DNA from: Synergistaceae bacterium | GTDB lineage: Bacteria; Synergistota; Synergistia; Synergistales; Synergistaceae | Direction of reading: 5' to 3' | Assembly (NCBI GenBank): GCA_031283975.1 | Contig: JAITAT010000035.1 | Location: 1-12,934 of the forward strand | DNA: 12,934 nt | In this document: piece by piece, positions 1 through 6,424 of the stretch | Numbering within the stretch: position 1 is the stretch's first letter | Layout of the letters: every line of letters begins with the position of its first letter | Translations under genes and position numbers: made by a program | The notes under the pieces: model-generated | Told to the model about the DNA's origin: nothing | The model's input: only the letters and a program-made list of their open reading frames with translations | Database searches by the model: none

Positions 1-2101
1 CGAAATACCTATCCACGATTCCAGCCGCCTGATGCCTTGGTATTCCCATGCGGGCGGCGAGCCCGTGCGCTCCCATTCCGTAAATGAGACCAAAGTTGAC
101 CGTTTTGGCGAAACGCCGCTGCTCGGGCGTGATTTCCCCAGGCTCCAGCCCGAAAACCCACGAAGCTGTCTCCAGATGGATGTCGCGGCCGTTCATGAAC
201 GCCTCCATCAGTTTTTCCTCTCCGGAAAGATGCGCCAATACGCGAAGTTCTATCTGCGAGTAGTCGGCCGCTATGAACATCAAGCCTTCGCCGCTGGGGA
301 CTATCGTTTTGCGGAATTTTCCCGCCCATTCGCCGAACACGGGCATGTTCTGCACGTTCGGGTCACGGCTTGCCAGACGTGCGGTTCCGGTGGCGGTGTG
401 CAGAAACGTCGAGTGTATCTTTCCGTCCGCGGCGGCGCGCGCGTGTTTGATAAACGGCTGCACGAAGCCAGAGGACATTTTGGAACATTCCCGGAACTCC
501 AGCATCTTGCGAGGCATATCGCAGAGCGGTTCCGGCAGCCGTGAAAGTTCCTCCAGCACGGAAGCGTCGGTCGAATATCCGGTCTTCGTTTTTTTCAAAA
601 TCGGCAGCCGCAGGCGCGTGAACAACAGTTCGCCAACCTGCTTTGGCGAATTGAGGTTCACGGGGCCGCCCGCCGCCGCGTATATTTCCATTTCTATTTT
701 CGCTATTCTGGACGCCAGTTCCGCGTCGAGACCGACAAGAGCTTCGATGTCGGCTTTCAATCCCCTCTCGCCCAGTTTCGACAGCACGGGGACGAGAGGG
801 GCGTCTATCATCTTCATTACCGACAGCATGTCCCCGGCCAGTTTTTCACCGCTGTACCTGTCCCATTCGCCGAAAATTTCCCCGGCGCCCTCCGTGACAG
901 GGTGGGACGAGATGTCGGGATGGAAAAAATAATGAGCCAGCACGGTATCGCGAATGACCCCGCTGTGACCGGCGAGAAAAGGCATTTTCGCGCAATGTCC
1001 GGCATAATCGGCAAGCACCAGTTCATGCCCGGCCGCCGACAGCCATTCGTCCAGGGACGGCCAGTCGTCCTTCGTCACGTTTTTCCATTTCCCGGCGCGC
1101 GTCATAAGGCGATCGGGTTCTCCCGCCATTACAAGCTGATTTTCAGAAAAAATCCCCTCCCACGATGATGCCTCGTCCTGTTTTACATCGGGCGATGCGA
1201 CATTGATGTCCTCGGCGGGAGTTATCGAACCCAGTCCAAGCCTGCTCATGAGTTTTTTCAGGCCCAAATTTTCCAGCAGTGCGGCGGCTTCTTTTGTCTC
1301 GGGCAGCCTCATCGACAGAGCCTCTCCGCACACCGGTTCGACCGGCAGGGGCAGCGTCAGTTTATAGCTCATGTACGCGGATTCCCGGCCGGATTCCAGT
1401 CTGCTTTTTATCGCCTGAGGGAGAGAATCGCGAGCTGTGTAAATCTCGTCGAGAGAGCCGTAGCGTGCCAGGAGCCCTCGGGCCGTTTTGTCGCCTATCC
1501 CTGGGACGCCGGGGATATTGTCCGCGGAATCGCCGACCAAAGCCAGATAATCGGCCATCGCGGTCGGAGAGATGCCATACTCCTCCCGGTAAACTTTTTC
1601 GTCATATAATTTGAACTCGGATACTCCTTTTGTGGGACGGACCATGTTTACGCTTCCTCGTAAAATTTGGAGCAGGTCTTTGTCGGCGGATAAAATCAGC
1701 GCCCGCGAGCCGGCGTCCTCTAGGGCGGACGCGGAGGACGCTATCATGTCGTCGGCCTCGACCCCGTCCCTCACAAAAACCGGATACCCGAGAACCACTG
1801 CGAGTTCCAGTATATACGGCATTTGAACTTTGAACTCGTCCGGCGTGGGCCTTCTGCCTTCCTTATATTTAACGTACATTTCGTCGCGCGCCGTAGGCCC
1901 TTTTGGGTCGAAAAAGAGCCCCACTCCATCCGGGTTCCATTCTTCCATCGCCTTGAGCAGCATGTTGAAAAAGCCCAGTACCGCGTTAGTCGGGGTCCCA
2001 TCGGGAGCGTTCATGGCGGGAAGCGCGTAGAACCCTCTGAATGCCAGCCCGTGCCCGTCAACAAGCAGGTATTTTTTTGATTTCGCTTCAATGTCTCCCA
2101 T
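1..2101 (-). CDS. polA: DNA polymerase I, N-terminal 700 codons (cut by window edge)
   Basis: Family A DNA polymerase, used for repair and Okazaki-fragment processing in the cytoplasm. The reading frame is open from ATG 2101-2099 to the window edge. The 5'-nuclease domain covers roughly residues 1-290, with LVDGHGLAFRGFYALP at the start, LSADKDLLQIL, and the helix-hairpin-helix stretch GDSADNIPGVPGIGDKTA. Residues about 310-480 are a shortened 3'-5' exonuclease-like domain in which I find no DxE motif, so proofreading should be absent. Polymerase motif A is DYSQIELR (D613) and motif B is RRFAKTVNFGLIYGM (R662, K666, F670, Y674), each three residues beyond the Taq numbering, so the full protein should be near 830 residues. 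Motif C (HDE) lies outside the window. GGAGG at 2115-2111, 9 nt before the ATG, fixes the start. The gene is divergent from gltX. Confidence 0.97.
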   Translation of the reverse strand, partial: MGDIEAKSKKYLLVDGHGLAFRGFYALPAMNAPDGTPTNAVLGFFNMLLKAMEEWNPDGVGLFFDPKGPTARDEMYVKYKEGRRPTPDEFKVQMPYILELAVVLGYPVFVRDGVEADDMIASSASALEDAGSRALILSADKDLLQILRGSVNMVRPTKGVSEFKLYDEKVYREEYGISPTAMADYLALVGDSADNIPGVPGIGDKTARGLLARYGSLDEIYTARDSLPQAIKSRLESGRESAYMSYKLTLPLPVEPVCGEALSMRLPETKEAAALLENLGLKKLMSRLGLGSITPAEDINVASPDVKQDEASSWEGIFSENQLVMAGEPDRLMTRAGKWKNVTKDDWPSLDEWLSAAGHELVLADYAGHCAKMPFLAGHSGVIRDTVLAHYFFHPDISSHPVTEGAGEIFGEWDRYSGEKLAGDMLSVMKMIDAPLVPVLSKLGERGLKADIEALVGLDAELASRIAKIEMEIYAAAGGPVNLNSPKQVGELLFTRLRLPILKKTKTGYSTDASVLEELSRLPEPLCDMPRKMLEFRECSKMSSGFVQPFIKHARAAADGKIHSTFLHTATGTARLASRDPNVQNMPVFGEWAGKFRKTIVPSGEGLMFIAADYSQIELRVLAHLSGEEKLMEAFMNGRDIHLETASWVFGLEPGEITPEQRRFAKTVNFGLIYGMGAHGLAARMGIPRHQAAGIVDRYF

Positions 2102-2181
2102 CAACTCAAACCTCCGTCGTGACAATGAGGTATAATCGAAAAACAATACGGCTCATTATAAACGCTCGGGAGGTCATTGAA
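2102..2181. promoter_or_regulatory. Divergent polA/gltX promoter region with two opposed TATAAT boxes
   Basis: This 80-bp gap must carry the start signals of both genes. A perfect TATAAT lies at 2131-2136 on the plus strand (towards gltX) and another at 2160-2155 on the minus strand (towards polA). Neither has a convincing -35 box at 16-18 bp: the plus-strand spacing gives aaacct and the minus-strand sequence gives only TTTCAA-like matches. If both boxes are used, the two transcripts would overlap by a few bases at their 5' ends. Ribosome-binding sites are clear: GGGAGG at 2168-2173 for gltX and GGAGG at 2115-2111 for polA. The -10 calls are by eye only. Confidence 0.4.
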
Positions 2182-3534
2182 ATGGAAATAAATGAAAATG
2201 AGAGAGTGCGTTTCGCGCCGAGCCCCACAGGCTCGCTCCATATAGGCGGCGCGCACACCGCGCTTTTCAACTGGCTGTGGGCGCGCCACACCGGCGGGAC
2301 ATTCATCCTGCGGATAGAGGACACCGACCGCGAACGCTCGACCGACGAGTACGAACAGACGATAATGGACGGAATGCGTTGGATGGGTCTCGACTGGGAC
2401 GAAGGCCCGGATAAAGGCGGTTCTTTCGGGCCGTACCGCCAATCCAAACGGATGGACGAATATCTGAAAACGGCCGATTCCCTGGTGGAGTCGGGACAGG
2501 CGTACCGCGACGGAGAGGCGGTGATATTCCGCGTTCCACGGGGCGAGAAGATAGGGTTTGACGACGTTATTTACGGCGAGATAAACGTGGCCAGCGAAAA
2601 AGCGTCTATGAACACGGACGGTACCATAAAGGATATCGTGATGATAAAGAGCGACGGTATGCCAACGTACAATTACGCCGTCGTGATTGACGATCACGCG
2701 ATGGAGATCACTACCGTCATAAGGGGAGAGGATCATATAGCGAATACGCCGAAACAGATTTTGATCTATCGCGCCTTAGGATGGAAAGAGCCGCGATTCG
2801 CCCATTTGCCCATGATACTTGGAAACGACAAGAAAAAACTGTCAAAACGCCACGGAGCCACCAGCGTTTTCGAATACAACGACATGGGTTATTTGCCCGG
2901 CGCCGTGTTCAATTTTTTGGCGCTGCTCGGTTGGACTCCCGGCAACGATATTGAGATTTTCGGGCGCGAATTGGCCGTGGAAAAATTTCAATTATCCAAG
3001 GTGACGAAAAAACCGGCGGTATTCGACATGAAAAAATTGGATTTCGTCAACCAGGAACACTTGAAAGCGATGAACCCCGCCGACAGAAGGGAAGTGATAG
3101 AACCCCACTGGAAAGAGATGGGCTTTCAGACGGAAAAGTTCACCAAGAAATACCTGGAGGACGCGCTGACGCTCATGGGAGGGAGAGGCAAGACGACGAG
3201 GGAACTTGCCGAATTCAGCGATTACTTCCTGGATTTTGAAGCCGTCAAAGCGAGATATACCGCCGGCGATCTGACTCCCGAACACCGCGCGGTTCTCAAA
3301 AAATGTTTCGGGGCGACGAGCGAAAAATTTTCGGGCAGGGACTGGAACGCGCCCGAGTTGGAGCGGTTCGCGCGCGGCTGGTGCGAGGAAAACGACGTAT
3401 CTCTCAAGGAGATAGCCATGCCGTTCAGGTTCGCTCTGTCAGGGCGCAAAGTAAGCCCGGGAGTTTTTGAAATCGCCGAAATACTCGGCGGCGACGAGTG
3501 CAAAAGGAGACTCGCTCATTACGGTTTGCTGTAG
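2182..3534 (+). CDS. gltX: Glutamyl-tRNA synthetase, compact form lacking the zinc-site segment
   Basis: Class I aminoacyl-tRNA synthetase that charges tRNA with glutamate in the cytoplasm; 450 residues. The Rossmann fold opens with RFAPSPTGSLHIGG (HIGH motif, residues 20-23), followed by LRIEDTD, GPYRQS, PTYNYAVVIDD and RGEDHIANTPKQ. KLSKR (219-223) is the KMSKS loop. The helical anticodon-binding domain fills about residues 300-450 and ends with the typical MPFRFALSG and PGVFEIAEILG. The start is ATG 2182 because GGGAGG (2168-2173) sits 8 nt upstream; a longer frame back to 2041 would run into polA. Oddity: after SGQAY (104-108) the chain goes straight to VIFRVP, omitting about 40 residues that in E. 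coli carry the zinc cysteines, while about 8 extra residues follow YGEI. It could be the only GluRS or a second, specialised GluRS; the window cannot say which. Confidence 0.95.
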   Translation: MEINENERVRFAPSPTGSLHIGGAHTALFNWLWARHTGGTFILRIEDTDRERSTDEYEQTIMDGMRWMGLDWDEGPDKGGSFGPYRQSKRMDEYLKTADSLVESGQAYRDGEAVIFRVPRGEKIGFDDVIYGEINVASEKASMNTDGTIKDIVMIKSDGMPTYNYAVVIDDHAMEITTVIRGEDHIANTPKQILIYRALGWKEPRFAHLPMILGNDKKKLSKRHGATSVFEYNDMGYLPGAVFNFLALLGWTPGNDIEIFGRELAVEKFQLSKVTKKPAVFDMKKLDFVNQEHLKAMNPADRREVIEPHWKEMGFQTEKFTKKYLEDALTLMGGRGKTTRELAEFSDYFLDFEAVKARYTAGDLTPEHRAVLKKCFGATSEKFSGRDWNAPELERFARGWCEENDVSLKEIAMPFRFALSGRKVSPGVFEIAEILGGDECKRRLAHYGLL

Positions 3535-4781
3535 ACGGACAAATCGTATGTCGGAAATTCTCCGTCCCACGTTATGCTTCTGTATTTTTCTGGGTCGGTG
3601 TCGCCTTCGGTACTGAATAGCAGCACGCGGGACTTGTCGTTGAGCCCTAGCGTAATGCGCATGGCGGAGAGCCGGCTGTCGCGCATTATCAAAGAAAGCA
3701 GCCCCATGGTAACGGCGCCGGATTCCCCCGATATTACCCTGTGATCGCCCCTCTCCGGGCAGCCAAGCGCCCTCATTCCATGAGCGGTCACATAGTCGGG
3801 ACATGACGCGAAAAGAGATGCGTAGTCGCGCAGTATTTCCCACGCGGCAAAGTTCGGCGACCCGCATGCGAGTCCGGCCATTATCGTATCCAAATCGCCG
3901 GAAACGACGCGAGGTGCGCCTTGCCCTCCAACCGCCGATTTGTAAAAGCAGTCGGCCTTGCTTGCTTCCACCACCACTATCTTTGGAGGATTCTGGGGGA
4001 AACAGGCGCGAAAAAACCCTTGAACCGAGGCCGCCATCGAACCGACTCCGGCCTGGACGAACACATGAGTGGGCAAATCCCCGCCCGTCAGTCGTATTAT
4101 TTCCTCCGACGCCTCGAGCGCCATCGTACAGTATCCCTGCATCGTCCAGAATGGAATATCGGTGTAGCCTTCCCACGCAGTGTCCTGAATCACCGTCCAG
4201 CCGCGCTCACCCGCTTCTCTCGCCGTCATTTCCACTGATTCATCGTAGTTCATGCCGCGCACCGTCACGGACGCGCCTTCGGCTCGTATTGCGGAAATTC
4301 TCGATTCCGACGACCCTTTTGGCATAAATATCTCGGCCTTGTGTCCCAGCATCCTCGCGATCCAAGCCACGCCTCTTCCGTGGTTACCGTCCGTAACGGC
4401 GGCGAATGTGACGCTGCCCAAAGCTTTCCCGGCCTCCGCGCCGGATATCGTCTCATAAGAAATATCCTCGGATTCGAGCCCCATGCGACTAGCCAGCAGT
4501 TTTGCGACGGCGTAGGAACAGCCGAGAGATTTAAACGCGTTCAGGCCAAACCTGAACGATTCATCTTTCACGTAAATCGCCCCGAGGTTGAGAGTTTTCG
4601 CCATGCCATCGAGGTTCCGAAGCGGCGTCGGCTTGTACCCCGGAATGGTGGAGTGAAATTTTCTGACGGACTCAATCGAGGCGCGCCCGAAACGGCTCAG
4701 TGAAACGCCGGTCTCGCCGGTTTTTTTGAAGAATTTCGTTCCTTCGTTGGAAGTCCATAATACTCGTTCGCCGGTTATCAT
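3519..4781 (-). CDS. dpaL: Diaminopropionate ammonia-lyase (PLP enzyme)
   Basis: Fold-type II PLP enzyme that converts 2,3-diaminopropionate to pyruvate and two ammonia (EC 4.3.1.15, the YgeX family), a cytoplasmic amino-acid catabolic step; 420 residues, near the family length. The PLP lysine is K84 in FGLNAFKSLG. TDGNHGRGVAW (D131) and VIQDTAWEGYTDIP (D200) match the positions of the two catalytic aspartates of the E. coli enzyme. The glycine loop QAGVGSMAASV near residue 245 would hold the cofactor phosphate. TDGNHGRG together with DTAWEGY separates this family from threonine dehydratase, which is the main alternative. Its ATG overlaps the stop of the upstream thioredoxin gene (ATGA, 4781-4778), so the two are probably translationally coupled. 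Its 3' end overlaps the convergent gltX by 16 bp (3519-3534), so no terminator separates them. Confidence 0.93.
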   Translation of the reverse strand: MITGERVLWTSNEGTKFFKKTGETGVSLSRFGRASIESVRKFHSTIPGYKPTPLRNLDGMAKTLNLGAIYVKDESFRFGLNAFKSLGCSYAVAKLLASRMGLESEDISYETISGAEAGKALGSVTFAAVTDGNHGRGVAWIARMLGHKAEIFMPKGSSESRISAIRAEGASVTVRGMNYDESVEMTAREAGERGWTVIQDTAWEGYTDIPFWTMQGYCTMALEASEEIIRLTGGDLPTHVFVQAGVGSMAASVQGFFRACFPQNPPKIVVVEASKADCFYKSAVGGQGAPRVVSGDLDTIMAGLACGSPNFAAWEILRDYASLFASCPDYVTAHGMRALGCPERGDHRVISGESGAVTMGLLSLIMRDSRLSAMRITLGLNDKSRVLLFSTEGDTDPEKYRSITWDGEFPTYDLSVYSKP

Positions 4782-5107
4782 CGCGACGCCTCCTTCGATA
4801 ACACCAAAGAAATAAGCGGCAGTATATCCTCGCGCGTTTTGGCGCCGGTGATTTTACCGACCGTTTTGCCCGAACGCAACGCGACGACGGCCGGGATGCT
4901 CATAATCCCGAACCGAGCGGCGAGCGCGGGAGAAACGTCCACGTCGGCCGAGCCGGCGGTTAAATCGGGAAATTCGTTCGATATCCGTTCCATCACCCGG
5001 CCAAGCGCTTTGCACGGCGCGCAGTATTCGGCCCCGAAATCAAGCAGGAGAGCGCCGCGAGAAGTTATTTCGTCAAAATTGTCTTCCGTTATTTTCAGTA
5101 CCGGCAT
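4778..5107 (-). CDS. Thioredoxin with CAPC active site
   Basis: Small cytoplasmic dithiol oxidoreductase, 109 residues, about the normal thioredoxin length, with no signal peptide. FGAEYCAPCK holds the redox cysteines C29 and C32, and SIPAVV supplies the cis-proline P72. The active-site pair is CAPC rather than the classical CGPC, and Tyr replaces the usual Trp before the first Cys; such changes usually shift redox potential. A start 18 nt further upstream (5125) is in frame but has no ribosome-binding site; the 5107 ATG has AAAAGGAAA about 6 nt upstream, so I prefer it. The stop overlaps the start of the dpaL gene by ATGA. It is divergent from ccdA, which makes it a candidate electron donor for CcdA, although a general thioredoxin role is equally possible. 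Confidence 0.9.
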   Translation of the reverse strand: MPVLKITEDNFDEITSRGALLLDFGAEYCAPCKALGRVMERISNEFPDLTAGSADVDVSPALAARFGIMSIPAVVALRSGKTVGKITGAKTREDILPLISLVLSKEASR

Positions 5108-5189
5108 ATAAGGTTTCCTTTTCATTCATTGTATAATATATAAGCGTAACGCAACATGCCCGTCTTTATGTTATAACATCGGGTAAAAT
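5108..5189. promoter_or_regulatory. Divergent thioredoxin/ccdA regulatory region with palindrome
   Basis: The 82 bp between the divergent thioredoxin and ccdA genes contain a perfect 12-bp palindrome, ATGTTATAACAT, at 5168-5179, and a smaller one, GCGTAACGC, at 5144-5152. The sequence is also rich in -10-like boxes: TATAAT at 5132-5137 on the plus strand, and the palindrome itself reads TATAAC on both strands. I cannot match any of these to a good -35 box. The palindrome is a reasonable candidate operator for coordinated control of the two redox transcripts, but AT-rich palindromes also arise by chance. Confidence 0.35.
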
Positions 5190-5870
5190 ATGAAAAGGGG
5201 CGTAAATTTGCGATACTACTCCGTGTTGTTTTTGGAAGGGATTATAACCTTCATATCGCCGTGTTTACTGCCGATGCTGCCGGTATATGTCTCATACTTC
5301 GCAGGAACGGGAGAAGGGCGCGCCAAGACCGCAAAAAACGCTTTTTGTTTCGTCATCGGTTTTACGGCGGTTTTCACGCTCATGGGAGCTTTTGCCGGAA
5401 CTGTGGGAGTGTTGCTGCGCGAACACATGAGAGTCGTCAACGTCGTGTCTGGAGGAGTGGTCATACTTCTTGGATTGAACTTTCTGGGCATGCTGAAATT
5501 GAAACTCACTCCGCCATTCGGCGCGGAGACCGGCTCAGGCAAAGCAAGAAAGACAGGGGCGGCCGCCTCGGTCATGCTGGGGTTTACTTTTGCCGTCCTT
5601 TGGACGCCGTGCGTGGGAGCGTTTCTCGGCTCGGCGCTGATGATGGCGTCGAATCAGGATTCGGTCGCGCGGGGGGTATCGATGCTTCTCTGCTATTCCG
5701 CGGGTCTCGGTATTCCATTTGTGGCGAGCGCTCTGCTGATAGATATGTTAAAGTCGGTTTTCAACGCGATAAAGAGGAACTACCGCGTCATAAACGCTGT
5801 TTCGGGAGGGCTTTTGATAGTCCTTGGCATACTGATAATGACAGGATATTACGGGAGGATCGCGGCATGA
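5190..5870 (+). CDS. ccdA: CcdA-type thiol-disulfide electron transporter
   Basis: Integral membrane protein that carries electrons from cytoplasmic thioredoxin to extracytoplasmic thioredoxin-like proteins; related to the central domain of DsbD. It has 226 residues and about six hydrophobic segments. The two redox cysteines sit in FISPCLLPMLPVY (C25) and LWTPCVGAFLGS (C141), the internal repeat signature of the family. Start choice: ATG 5190 has only a weak GGG upstream, whereas in-frame TTG at 5208 has AAAAGGGG about 7 nt upstream and would give an N-terminus (MRYYSVLFLEG) more typical of CcdA, so the true start may be 5208. The stop overlaps the next gene by ATGA (5867-5870), and the partner is a TlpA-like thioredoxin, the expected substrate. 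No cytochrome c assembly gene is nearby, so general extracytoplasmic thiol reduction is as likely as heme-protein maturation. Confidence 0.92.
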   Translation: MKRGVNLRYYSVLFLEGIITFISPCLLPMLPVYVSYFAGTGEGRAKTAKNAFCFVIGFTAVFTLMGAFAGTVGVLLREHMRVVNVVSGGVVILLGLNFLGMLKLKLTPPFGAETGSGKARKTGAAASVMLGFTFAVLWTPCVGAFLGSALMMASNQDSVARGVSMLLCYSAGLGIPFVASALLIDMLKSVFNAIKRNYRVINAVSGGLLIVLGILIMTGYYGRIAA

Positions 5871-6421
5871 AGAACAAATTGATTTTCGCGGCGGCTGTAA
5901 CGGCGTTTGTGTTGTTCATGGGGATGAGCTATTTCTCTTATGATAAGCTATCGCGGAAAGAAGAAAACGGATTCGGCGCGAAGGAAATCCAGACGGCCGA
6001 AAGTAAAATAGCGGCGGCGGATTTTACCGTGTTGGATTCAAATGGGAAAGAGGTAAAACTCAGCGACATGCGGGGCAAACCGACGGTGGTCAATTTCTGG
6101 GCAACGTGGTGCCCTCCGTGCCGCTCGGAAATGCCGCATTTCCAAAAAGCTTACGAGTCTCTTGGGGAAAAAGTAAATTTCATGATGATAGACCTGCTCG
6201 CCGGCGGGGAAACACGGCAGAAAGCGCGGCAATACGCCGGCGGCGAGGGTTTTTCGTTTCCCATTTATTACGACGCGACAGGAGAGGCGTCGGGTAAATA
6301 CAATGTCAGCGCCATTCCCACGAGCATATTCATAGACGCGAATGGCAGCGTAACCGAAACGGTGATAGGAGCCATGAACGCCTCGACGCTAATGAGAAAT
6401 ATCGACAAAGCGGGGAAATGA
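5867..6421 (+). CDS. Membrane-anchored TlpA/ResA-like thioredoxin
   Basis: Extracytoplasmic thiol-disulfide oxidoreductase of the TlpA/ResA/DsbE group, 184 residues. Residues about 4-23 form an uncleaved-looking signal anchor, followed by a linker to about residue 48 and then an AhpC/TSA-type thioredoxin fold starting ADFTVLDSNGKEVKLSDMRGKPTVVNFWATW. The active site is WCPPC (C82, C85) and the cis-proline loop is SAIPTSIFID. It overlaps ccdA by ATGA and has a strong GGGAGG at 5852-5857, 9 nt before its ATG, so it can also be translated independently. CcdA is the expected reductant. The substrate is not evident: ResA-type heme maturation needs cytochrome c genes that are not seen here. The gene ends 3 bp from the convergent pepV stop. 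Confidence 0.92.
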   Translation: MKNKLIFAAAVTAFVLFMGMSYFSYDKLSRKEENGFGAKEIQTAESKIAAADFTVLDSNGKEVKLSDMRGKPTVVNFWATWCPPCRSEMPHFQKAYESLGEKVNFMMIDLLAGGETRQKARQYAGGEGFSFPIYYDATGEASGKYNVSAIPTSIFIDANGSVTETVIGAMNASTLMRNIDKAGK

Positions 6422-6424
6422 CGC

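Noticed and set aside
2041..2181. A 47-codon upstream extension of gltX
   Set aside because: It would overlap the polA start region, and GGGAGG with 8 nt spacing marks ATG 2182 as the start; the extension does not resemble GluRS.
3439..4176. A 245-codon minus-strand frame over the dpaL region
   Set aside because: It is another frame of the same strand as the well-supported lyase and shows only Arg/Gly-rich residues with no motif.
5261..5866. An N-terminal extension of the TlpA-like gene within ccdA
   Set aside because: The out-of-frame part reads Arg/Gly-rich noise, while the ATG at 5867 has a strong ribosome-binding site and begins a clean signal anchor.
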